Origin: Bacillota bacterium
GTDB lineage: Bacteria > Bacillota > Bacilli > Lactobacillales > Streptococcaceae
DNA: 5,542 nucleotides
Reading direction: 5' to 3'
Assembly: GCA_021781855.1 (NCBI GenBank)
Contig: JAJXWC010000160.1
Coordinates: forward strand, 1-5,542
Of the stretch, positions 1-5,182 are shown piece by piece. The translations under genes and the position numbers were made by a program. How positions within the stretch are numbered: the stretch's first letter is position 1; every line of letters begins with the position of its first letter. The notes beneath the pieces were generated by a model. That model saw only the letters and a program-made list of their open reading frames with translations. It was not told the origin of the DNA and searched no databases.

Positions 1-31
1 GATAAAGGGGCAAAAAATGATAAATGTAAAC

Positions 32-60
32 GTGATAAAAGTGTGATTTTTTGGTATAAT
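32..60 (+). promoter_or_regulatory. Extended -10 promoter of the tmk operon
   Basis: A perfect -10 hexamer TATAAT (55-60) is preceded by TGG (52-54), giving an extended -10. A weak -35 candidate GTGATA (32-37, four of six consensus bases) lies 17 bases upstream. Transcription should start about 7 bases after the -10, at or within two bases of the tmk ATG at 68, so the mRNA would be leaderless or nearly so. Confidence 0.75.
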
Positions 61-67
61 AAAAAGC

Positions 68-703
68 ATGAACGGAATATTTATTTCTCTTGAAGGACCT
101 GACGGCGCTGGAAAAACAAGCGTTTTGCAGGCGATTTTGCCTGAACTTACAAAAATGAAACGTGAAATCATTTCAACACGTGAGCCAGGAGGCGTGCGTG
201 TGGCGGAAGAAATTCGTCAGGTGATTTTAAATCCAGAAAATACAGAAATTGATGCAAAGACGGAACTTTTGCTTTTTGCTGCGGCAAGAAGAGTGCATTT
301 GCAGTCAAAAATTTTGCCAGCACTTGAGCTTGGAAAACTTGTAATTGTGGACCGCTTTATTGATTCATCAGTAGCTTATCAAGGTTTTGGACGTGATTTG
401 GGTGTGGAAGTTGTAGAGTGGCTGAATAAATTTGCTACAGACGGGTTGAAACCTGATTTGACGCTCTATCTTGATGTAGATACTGATGTTGCGCTTGAGA
501 GAATCATGAAAAATCGCGCAGATGAGGTTAACCGGCTTGATTTGGAAAGGGCAGAAATGCACCGCAAAGTACGTCAGGGTTACTTGGAGCTTGTGAAAGC
601 GGAGCCAGAACGTTTTGTGACGATTGATGCCAGCCAGCCCTTTGACAAGGTTTGCGTTGACACATTGGAAGTCATCAAATCGCGGTTTTCTGTAGAATTT
701 TGA
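68..703 (+). CDS. tmk: Thymidylate kinase (dTMP kinase)
   Basis: Phosphorylates dTMP to dTDP with ATP, an essential cytosolic step to dTTP. The 211 residues fit the usual length of about 205-215. Visible motifs are the P-loop GPDGAGKTS (10-18), the TREPGG dTMP-binding loop (37-42), the DRF signature with two serines (95-101), and an arginine-bearing LID segment NRADEVNRLDLE (149-160). The ATG at 68 is chosen because the P-loop then begins at residue 10, as in known Tmk proteins. No Shine-Dalgarno lies within 20 bases upstream; the -10 box ends only 7 bases before the ATG, so translation is probably of a leaderless transcript. It is the first gene of the operon with holB, ricT, yabA and rsmI, separated from holB by 77 bases without an obvious terminator. 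Identification is very secure; the leaderless start is inferred. Confidence 0.97.
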   Translation: MNGIFISLEGPDGAGKTSVLQAILPELTKMKREIISTREPGGVRVAEEIRQVILNPENTEIDAKTELLLFAAARRVHLQSKILPALELGKLVIVDRFIDSSVAYQGFGRDLGVEVVEWLNKFATDGLKPDLTLYLDVDTDVALERIMKNRADEVNRLDLERAEMHRKVRQGYLELVKAEPERFVTIDASQPFDKVCVDTLEVIKSRFSVEF

Positions 704-707
704 CGAA

Positions 708-736
708 TCGAAAGGCTGTGCGAGTGCTCGAAAGGC
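708..736. repeat. Direct repeat pair in the tmk-holB gap
   Basis: The 9-mer TCGAAAGGC occurs at 708-716 and again at 728-736, exactly 20 bases apart. The second copy runs into a short hairpin, GGCAA-TCA-TTGCC (734-746). The 77-base gap has no T-run and no convincing promoter, so read-through from tmk into holB is expected. The repeat may be a small duplication; no function is evident. Confidence 0.4.
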
Positions 737-780
737 AATCATTGCCGTCAAGTGCTTGTTGAGCTGTAGAAAGGAGTTTC

Positions 781-1665
781 ATGAAAATTGCTGAAATTCA
801 ACCGCAGCTTTTTGCGGAATTTTCGCGAATTTTGCAAGCTCGCAGATTGAGCCATGCATATTTATTTTCAGGCGGCTTTGGCGGTTTTGAAATGGCGCTT
901 TGGCTGAGTCAGGCGATTTTTTGTGAAAACCCAGTTAATGCCCTTCCTTGTGGTATTTGTCGCGCCTGTCGCTTAGTTGAAAATCAAGAGTTTGCCGATT
1001 TGCATATTATTGAGCCTGAAGGGCAGATGATTAAAACGGCGCAAATTCGTGAATTGACGGAAGTTTTTAGCGAGTCAGGGTATGACGGGGTCCCAAAAGT
1101 TGTACTCATTCGTGAGGCGGAAAAAATGCATCAAAATGCGGCAAATGCGCTTTTGAAATCAATCGAAGAACCTGAAAGCGAAATTTATATCTTTTTGCTG
1201 ACGGACAATGAAAATTTGATTTTGCCAACGATAAAATCGCGGACACAGGTTGTAAATTTCCCAAAAAATATTCAATATTTGCAAGAATTTTTAGAAAAAA
1301 ACGAAATATTAAAAACACAAGCTGAACTTTTAGCTCATATTTGTAATTCGACCGATGAAGCTTTGAAATTAGCGCAAGCAAATTGGTTTCTTGAAGGATT
1401 AAATCGGCTTGAGCAGTTTGTTAAACTTTTGACGAATTCGTCAAATGAAGCTTTTTTGTATTTGACTAGCCTTTCAGAAACATTTGATGACAAAGAGAAA
1501 CAGAAAATCGCATTTGACTTGATTTTACAACTTTTCAATCAAGAAAAGTTAGTTGAAGAAATTCAAAAAACATTTTATGCGATGAAGATGTGGCGCAGCA
1601 ATGTCCGTTTTGAATCGTGTTTAGCCTATATTGTACTGGAAAAAAAGGAGAGGAGTGCAAGATGA
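781..1665 (+). CDS. holB: DNA polymerase III subunit delta prime
   Basis: Clamp-loader subunit of the replicative polymerase; with the delta and tau/gamma subunits it opens and loads the DnaN sliding clamp. The 294 residues are normal for the short Streptococcaceae form. The AAA+ fold is recognisable: HAYLFSGGFGG (25-35) stands where a Walker A would be but lacks the GKT, as expected for this non-hydrolysing subunit. Four cysteines (C48, C57, C60, C63) form the zinc-binding module. REAEKM (111-116) replaces a Walker B DEAD box, NALLKSIEEPE follows (122-132), and an SRT sequence (153-155) sits where the SRC arginine finger lies in E. coli. A good Shine-Dalgarno, GAAAGGAG (769-776), precedes the ATG by 4 bases. 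The stop overlaps the ricT start in ATGA, implying translational coupling. A perfect 18-bp palindrome lies within the gene at 1428-1445. Confidence 0.95.
   Translation: MKIAEIQPQLFAEFSRILQARRLSHAYLFSGGFGGFEMALWLSQAIFCENPVNALPCGICRACRLVENQEFADLHIIEPEGQMIKTAQIRELTEVFSESGYDGVPKVVLIREAEKMHQNAANALLKSIEEPESEIYIFLLTDNENLILPTIKSRTQVVNFPKNIQYLQEFLEKNEILKTQAELLAHICNSTDEALKLAQANWFLEGLNRLEQFVKLLTNSSNEAFLYLTSLSETFDDKEKQKIAFDLILQLFNQEKLVEEIQKTFYAMKMWRSNVRFESCLAYIVLEKKERSAR
1428..1445. repeat. Perfect 18-bp palindrome inside holB
   Basis: TTTGACGAATTCGTCAAA is identical to its reverse complement: 7-bp arms around AATT. It is 17/18 identical to a copy in ricT (2388-2405) and shares the TTTGAC-N6-GTCAAA frame with the site on the small-gene promoter (3976-3993). 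In holB it reads through as L-T-N-S-S-N, whereas in ricT it reads F-D-D-F-V-K in another frame, so protein conservation does not explain the similarity. Confidence 0.6.
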
Positions 1666-2444
1666 TTGTCGAAATAAAATTTGCACATGGAGAGACTAAT
1701 CTTTTTGCCGAAAACGTTTTCGAATATTCACCTCAAGACATGGTCATTATTCGTTCGGAAAAAGGAATGAATTATGGACGGATTGTTAAAAAAATTAAAG
1801 AAAATCCGAATATTGAGACAGAAGCAAAAGTGCTCCGAATTGCAACGGAGCAAGATTTGGCAGATATCGCTGAAATTGAGCAGCGCTCAGAACAGGCAAA
1901 AGCGACCATTCGCGAAGCAGTTGCTGACCAAAAACTTGATATGAAAATTGTGGAAGCCGCTTATAATTTGGATAAAACACAGCTTTTTATTTCATTCACG
2001 GCTGAAAATCGAGTGGATTTTCGTGCGCTGCTTAAAGAATTAGCATCTATTTTTCGCACGCGAATTGAACTACGGCAAATTGGCGCGCGCGATGCGGCGA
2101 AAGTTTATGGCGGTGTTGGTCCTTGTGGCCGTCCGCTATGTTGTTCAGAATTTATTTATGAATTTCCGAATGTTTCGATAAAAATGGCGAAAAATCAAGC
2201 ACTTTCTTTGAAACAAAGTAAACTCAATGGACTTTGTGGTCGCTTGATGTGTTGTTTGACTTATGAAGATGATTTTTATCGGGAAGCGCAGAAAAATTTT
2301 CCTGATTTCGGAGAGTGGATTTCGACAAGTGAAGGACGCGGGCGAGTCATTGGGCTAAATATTCTTGGAAATAAAGTAAAATTACGTTTTGACGACTTCG
2401 TCAAAGAATTTGATTTAGCTGAAATTGGAGAAATTCATGGCTGA
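1662..2444 (+). CDS. ricT: RicT/YaaT, PSP1-domain regulatory iron-sulfur protein
   Basis: Member of the YaaT/RicT (PSP1 C-terminal domain) family. In Bacillus subtilis RicT joins RicA (YmcA) and RicF (YlbF) in an Fe-S-containing complex that directs RNase Y to mature operon mRNAs, and it also affects sporulation and competence; that role is transferred here by family. The protein has 260 residues. Six cysteines form two matching C-X4-C-C motifs, GPCGRPLCC (C155, C160, C161) and GLCGRLMCC (C192, C197, C198), the expected cluster ligands. The start is the ATG at 1662, with Shine-Dalgarno GGAGAGGAG (1647-1655) and a 4-base ATGA overlap with holB. A GTG at 1617 would add 15 residues inside holB and has no ribosome site, so it is rejected. 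The 3' end overlaps yabA by 8 bases. Confidence 0.93.
   Translation: MIVEIKFAHGETNLFAENVFEYSPQDMVIIRSEKGMNYGRIVKKIKENPNIETEAKVLRIATEQDLADIAEIEQRSEQAKATIREAVADQKLDMKIVEAAYNLDKTQLFISFTAENRVDFRALLKELASIFRTRIELRQIGARDAAKVYGGVGPCGRPLCCSEFIYEFPNVSIKMAKNQALSLKQSKLNGLCGRLMCCLTYEDDFYREAQKNFPDFGEWISTSEGRGRVIGLNILGNKVKLRFDDFVKEFDLAEIGEIHG
2388..2405. repeat. Near-perfect 18-bp palindrome inside ricT
   Basis: TTTGACGACTTCGTCAAA has 8-bp arms (TTTGACGA/TCGTCAAA) around CT. It differs at one position from the holB copy at 1428-1445 and lies about 40 bases before the ricT stop, upstream of the yabA start. In RNA it could form a 7-bp hairpin with a 4-base loop. There is no T-run after it, so it is not an intrinsic terminator. 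Confidence 0.6.
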
Positions 2445-2751
2445 CAGAAAAGAAGTTTTTGAGCAATTAAATCATTTGGAAAATGCACTAAATTCAACAT
2501 TGGCGCAGGTTTCTTCAATTCGTACAGAGCTTGAAAATTCTCTCACGGAGAATGCTACCTTGCGGATGGAATTGGAAAAATTGCGTGAACGATTGGCAGA
2601 AATTGACCATAAAACGATTGATAAAACGCAGCCCAATGCTAATCTCATCAAAATTTATGATGAAGGTTTTCATGTTTGTACCAATTTTTACGGACAGCAT
2701 CGCGAGGAAGATGAACCTTGCGCTTTCTGCACAGAACTGCTTTATAGGTGA
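2437..2751 (+). CDS. yabA: Replication initiation control protein YabA
   Basis: Negative regulator of chromosome replication initiation; in B. subtilis YabA forms a tetramer that binds DnaA and the clamp DnaN and limits re-initiation at oriC. The 104 residues match the short Streptococcaceae form. The N-terminal half (about 3-58) is a heptad-rich helix with leucines typical of the tetramerising coiled coil. A linker follows, then the C-terminal zinc motif H79-V-C81 with C95-A-F-C98. The chosen ATG at 2437 has GGAG (2427-2430) at a 6-base spacing; a TTG at 2425 is in frame but overlaps that ribosome site. The gene overlaps ricT by 8 bases, and rsmI starts 5 bases after its stop. Its place beside holB agrees with its link to the sliding clamp. 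Confidence 0.94.
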   Translation: MADRKEVFEQLNHLENALNSTLAQVSSIRTELENSLTENATLRMELEKLRERLAEIDHKTIDKTQPNANLIKIYDEGFHVCTNFYGQHREEDEPCAFCTELLYR

Positions 2752-2756
2752 TTTTT

Positions 2757-3620
2757 ATGAACATTCAGAGAAGTTTTAAAGGTGAAAAAACGGCAGGAAC
2801 TTTGTATCTTGTACCAACGCCAATTGGAAATATGCAAGATATGACACTGCGCTCACTTGAAACACTTAAGACAGTTGATTTGATTGCTTCTGAGGATACG
2901 CGAAACACGGCGAAATTATTAACGCATTTTGAAATTCATGTACCGCAGGAAAGCTTTCATGAGCATAATTCCTACGAAAAAATTCCTCAGCTTCTCGCCT
3001 TTTTACAGTCGGGAAAGTCAATTGCCCAGGTTTCTGATGCAGGAATGCCGTCAATTTCAGACCCAGGACATGATTTGGTTGTAGAATGTGTGCGACAGGG
3101 AATAGATGTAGTAGCCCTTCCAGGTGCTTCAGCAGGCATTACAGCACTGATTGCTTCAGGACTAGCACCGCAGCCGCATATTTTTTATGGTTTCTTACCT
3201 CGGAAAGCGGGTGAACAAAAAAAGTTTTTGCTGACGAAAATTGATTATCCTGAGACACAGATTTTTTATGAAAGTCCTTTCAGAGTGGCAGATACTTTAG
3301 AAAATATCTTAGAAATTTACGGTGATAGGCAAGTTGTGCTAGTCCGTGAATTAACTAAAATTTACGAAGAATATCGTCGCGGTACGATTTCTGAGCTACT
3401 TGATTCATTGACAGAACAGCCTATCAAAGGTGAATGTCTGCTCATTGTATCAGGTGCTTCTGAGCGTCTAGTCAGAAACACTGAGCCAGAATTGACGGCT
3501 CTTGAAGCCGTCAAAGCCCTTATCAAAGAAGGGGAAAAGACGAATGTCGCAATCAAGCAAATCGCTAAAGAACGCGAGATTTCAAGGCAAGAACTTTATG
3601 CTCAATATCATGATTTATAA
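2757..3620 (+). CDS. rsmI: 16S rRNA (cytidine-1402-2'-O)-methyltransferase
   Basis: SAM-dependent methyltransferase that 2'-O-methylates C1402 in the decoding centre of 16S rRNA, acting on the 30S subunit. The 287 residues equal the usual streptococcal length. Tetrapyrrole-methylase-fold motifs appear in order: LYLVPTPIGN (16-25), SEDTRNT (45-51), the glycine-rich SAM loop SDAGMPSISDPG (93-104), LPGASA (121-126) and YGFLPRK (144-150). A charged, helix-rich C-terminal part (about 243-287) corresponds to the family's small C-terminal domain. The ATG at 2757 is preferred over a GTG at 2748 because AGGTGA (2746-2751), which overlaps the yabA stop, gives a proper ribosome site 5 bases upstream. 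It is the last gene of the operon; the terminator hairpin begins directly after its TAA. An internal 9-bp inverted repeat lies at 3492-3514. Confidence 0.96.
   Translation: MNIQRSFKGEKTAGTLYLVPTPIGNMQDMTLRSLETLKTVDLIASEDTRNTAKLLTHFEIHVPQESFHEHNSYEKIPQLLAFLQSGKSIAQVSDAGMPSISDPGHDLVVECVRQGIDVVALPGASAGITALIASGLAPQPHIFYGFLPRKAGEQKKFLLTKIDYPETQIFYESPFRVADTLENILEIYGDRQVVLVRELTKIYEEYRRGTISELLDSLTEQPIKGECLLIVSGASERLVRNTEPELTALEAVKALIKEGEKTNVAIKQIAKEREISRQELYAQYHDL
3492..3514. repeat. 9-bp inverted repeat inside rsmI
   Basis: TTGACGGCT (3492-3500) and AGCCGTCAA (3506-3514) are perfect reverse complements separated by CTTGA. The stem is GC-richer than its surroundings and hairpin-forming, but no T-run follows, so it is not an intrinsic terminator. 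It begins with the same TTGACG/CGTCAA ends as the 18-bp palindromes, with a longer core. Confidence 0.5.
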
Positions 3621-3649
3621 AAAAATGCCGTATCTTTCACGGCATTTTT
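3621..3649. terminator. Bidirectional intrinsic terminator after rsmI
   Basis: AAAAATGCCGT (3621-3631) and ACGGCATTTTT (3639-3649) form a perfect 11-bp stem with a 7-base loop. The T-run at the 3' arm serves the rsmI operon on the plus strand. The A-run before the 5' arm gives seven T residues on the minus strand, so the hairpin can also end the convergent small gene. It begins immediately after the rsmI stop codon. Confidence 0.9.
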
Positions 3650-3765
3650 ATCTCAGCAGTGTTTGTTTTCCATTTTGCTACGCTGCTAAATCAGATTGGT
3701 CGGTTAGTGAATCTGCTTTTCGTGACATAAAGGACGTAGATGTCATACATTTTTGAGCTGAAATC
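3650..3765 (-). other. Hairpin-rich 3' region of the small minus-strand gene
   Basis: No gene is supported in these 116 bases, which would be the 3' untranslated region of the minus-strand gene. Several inverted repeats follow one another: AGCAGTG (3655-3661) with CGCTGCT (3681-3687, one G-U pair), CAGATT (3692-3697) with AATCTG (3710-3715), and TGACAT (3723-3728) with ATGTCA (3740-3745). A fourth, TTGAG (3753-3757) with CTCAA (3765-3769), spans the stop codon. Each is short and individually could be chance. Confidence 0.35.
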
Positions 3766-3957
3766 TCAACAGTGACCGTCCACATTCTCATTTATCCAAC
3801 GTGAATGTGCATCGTCAAAAATTCGCAGATGTTTGTCGGATTTGACAAAGTCAATAATTTCATCCCTTGACAAATCGGTCAGACCACAAGCAGCACTAAC
3901 TGTTACGATTTCCATTTTTTCAAGTCCCTGACGGAGCAATTCAAATTTGTTTTCCAT
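3766..3957 (-). CDS. Small acidic protein of unknown function
   Basis: I do not recognise this 63-residue protein. It is soluble-looking, with no signal peptide or membrane segment. A predicted helix (about 3-14) is followed by EIVTVSAACGL (16-26) and SRDEIIDFVKSDKHLRIFDD (30-49), an arrangement that loosely resembles a small winged helix-turn-helix; this is a reading by eye, not a match. Cysteines are only C24 and C63. The ATG at 3957 is chosen because a consensus promoter ends just 6 bases before it; an upstream in-frame TTG (3975) overlaps the promoter spacer and is discarded. No Shine-Dalgarno exists, so the transcript is probably leaderless. The gene runs convergent to rsmI and divergent from mvk. 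An inverted repeat on its -35 suggests regulation, possibly autogenous (inference). The strong promoter argues that the gene is real. Confidence 0.7.
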   Translation of the reverse strand: MENKFELLRQGLEKMEIVTVSAACGLTDLSRDEIIDFVKSDKHLRIFDDAHSRWINENVDGHC

Positions 3958-3963
3958 AAGTGC

Positions 3964-3992
3964 ATTATACCTCAATTTGACAACGCTGTCAA
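3964..3992 (-). promoter_or_regulatory. Consensus promoter of the small minus-strand gene
   Basis: Read on the minus strand: TTGACA (3992-3987), a 17-base spacer, then TATAAT (3969-3964). Both hexamers and the spacing are perfect sigma-A consensus. Only 6 bases separate the -10 from the ATG, so the predicted start of transcription is the initiation codon itself. Confidence 0.88.
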
Positions 3993-3993
3993 A
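3976..3993. promoter_or_regulatory. Operator-like 18-bp inverted repeat on the small-gene promoter
   Basis: TTTGACA (3976-3982) and TGTCAAA (3987-3993) are perfect inverted 7-mers around ACGC. The site covers the -35 hexamer and the upstream half of the spacer, the classic position for a repressor that blocks RNA polymerase. The binding protein is unknown. The architecture matches the palindromes at 1428-1445 and 2388-2405. Confidence 0.55.
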
Positions 3994-4036
3994 AGAACAA
4001 AAAAGCGAATTATGCTAAAAAAGACAAAATTAAGAC

Positions 4037-4065
4037 TTGATTTTCAGCAACAAATTTTATAAAAT
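4037..4065 (+). promoter_or_regulatory. Probable mvk promoter
   Basis: TTGATT (4037-4042, four of six) and TAAAAT (4060-4065, five of six) are separated by 17 bases. Transcription would start near 4072, giving a leader of about 33 bases. The -10 lies within the perfect 14-bp palindrome AATTTTATAAAATT (4053-4066), which could be a regulator site or just AT-rich sequence. Confidence 0.55.
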
Positions 4066-4089
4066 TGTTCAGTACGTTTGCGTACAACA
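4066..4089 (+). other. Hairpin at the start of the mvk leader
   Basis: TGTT (4066-4069), a CA bulge and GTACG (4072-4076) pair with CGTAC (4081-4085) and AACA (4086-4089) around the loop TTTG. The 3' arm reaches the first base of the Shine-Dalgarno AGGAG (4089-4093). If transcription starts near 4072, only the inner GTACG/CGTAC stem would be in RNA; otherwise it may act as a DNA site. Confidence 0.35.
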
Positions 4090-4104
4090 GGAGAATTTTT
4101 TCGA

Positions 4105-5037
4105 ATGACGATAAATAAAATAGGTACGGGAATTGCCCATTCTAAGCTCATCTTGATTGGCGAACATTCCGTGGTGTACGGACAGCCTGCGATTGCGCTG
4201 CCCGTCACGATTTTAAAAACGACAGTCACGATTTCGTCCATTAAGAATGGACAATATATTGAAAATAGCGAGTCACGGCGTCGTTTGGAACTCATGGGCG
4301 ATGAATTTGAGGGAATTCGCCAACTGATTTTGCGTCTGCTGACCAAATTTCACTCTCTACACCTTCCTTTTTCTTTGGAAATTGATTCAAATATACCGCA
4401 GGGACGTGGATTAGGTGCATCTGCAGCGCTTGCAACAGCAATTACAAGGGCGTTTTACGACTTTTTTGAGACAGAACTTCCTGATGAAGATTTACTCTAT
4501 TATGCTAATTTTTCCGAGAATATTACGCATGGCAGAGCAAGCGGCATTGATGTTGCAACCGTCAATTCAGATTCGCCGCTTTGGTTCATCAAAAATCATC
4601 CGACGAATCCATTTGAGCTGAATTTATCAGGCTTTCTAGTCATTGGCGACACAGGTGTACATGGCTTTACGAGTCAAGCAATTAGCATTGTCCGCGAAAA
4701 ATTAGCCGAAGAAAAGGTTAAAACTGAAAGCAAAATCACTCAATTAGGCGAACTTGCCGCACATTCCAAAGATTTCTTAATGACCAACAAGCTCGAAGCT
4801 TTAGGAAAAGTTATGACCAATGCTCACGAAGTGCTTTGTGACCTCGGCGTCTCTCATCCTCGACTTGACCTTCTTGTTGAAACTGCCTTAAAAAATGGCG
4901 CACTCGGTGCAAAACTTACTGGTTCTGGCCTAGGAGGCGTCATGGTTGCACTTGCTGAAACGGAAAAAGATGCCATTCGAATTAGCCAAAAACTGCTGAA
5001 AAAAGGGGCAAAAAATACTTGGATTTACTCATTTTAA
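4105..5037 (+). CDS. mvk: Mevalonate kinase
   Basis: GHMP-family kinase that phosphorylates mevalonate to 5-phosphomevalonate with ATP, in the mevalonate route to isopentenyl diphosphate used for undecaprenyl phosphate and quinones. The 310 residues are typical. Visible are AHSKLILIGEHSVVYG (11-26, with K14 and the GEH), the ATP-binding loop IPQGRGLGASAA (97-108), the SEN-THGRASGID block (138-149) with catalytic D149, and the C-terminal GHMP motif AKLTGSGLGGVMVAL (269-283). The ATG at 4105 has AGGAG (4089-4093) with an 11-base spacing, slightly long; a TTG at 4078 would place that ribosome site inside the gene. In many Firmicutes, mvk is followed by mvaD and a phosphomevalonate kinase gene; here only terminators and a riboswitch follow, so it appears monocistronic. 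Confidence 0.95.
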   Translation: MTINKIGTGIAHSKLILIGEHSVVYGQPAIALPVTILKTTVTISSIKNGQYIENSESRRRLELMGDEFEGIRQLILRLLTKFHSLHLPFSLEIDSNIPQGRGLGASAALATAITRAFYDFFETELPDEDLLYYANFSENITHGRASGIDVATVNSDSPLWFIKNHPTNPFELNLSGFLVIGDTGVHGFTSQAISIVREKLAEEKVKTESKITQLGELAAHSKDFLMTNKLEALGKVMTNAHEVLCDLGVSHPRLDLLVETALKNGALGAKLTGSGLGGVMVALAETEKDAIRISQKLLKKGAKNTWIYSF

Positions 5038-5059
5038 ATTAACAGCTGGTGTTAATTTT
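5036..5059 (+). terminator. Weak AT-rich terminator after mvk
   Basis: AAATTAACA (5036-5044) and TGTTAATTT (5050-5058) form a perfect 9-bp stem with the loop GCTGG. It starts inside the mvk stop codon. The stem has only one G-C pair and the T-run is four bases and part of the stem, so termination may be partial. Confidence 0.5.
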
Positions 5060-5156
5060 CTCATGCTTTAGCGTATTTCATAATGATAAAACCTTATATT
5101 TTTGACAATTCTTACCATTCAGCAAGAGAGGAAGAAGTGGCAATCACTAAATACAT

Positions 5157-5181
5157 AAAAGTCGGCGCAAGCCGATTTTTT
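5157..5181 (+). terminator. Strong intrinsic terminator upstream of the riboswitch promoter
   Basis: TCGGC (5162-5166) and GCCGA (5171-5175) enclose a GCAA tetraloop. The stem extends through one G-T wobble and four A-T pairs down to 5157/5180, and the T-run covers 5176-5181. It may be the main end of the mvk transcript, or the end of an unrecognised short transcript from 5060-5156. That stretch contains no gene I can support. Confidence 0.85.
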
Positions 5182-5182
5182 G

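Noticed and set aside
368..751. Minus-strand 127-codon frame opposite tmk
   Set aside because: It is a shadow of tmk; the tmk product is fully recognisable and the antisense translation has no domain pattern.
1617..1661. GTG extension of ricT by 15 residues into holB
   Set aside because: It has no ribosome site, lies wholly in holB, and the extra residues do not resemble the family start; the ATG at 1662 has a strong Shine-Dalgarno and an ATGA coupling.
3502..3756. Plus-strand 84-codon frame over the end of rsmI and the following gap
   Set aside because: It overlaps rsmI in another frame, passes through the terminator hairpin, and has no supporting ribosome site or recognisable protein pattern.
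3971..3975. Upstream in-frame TTG start for the small minus-strand gene
   Set aside because: It lies in the promoter spacer, upstream of the -10 and the predicted transcription start, so it would not be in the mRNA.
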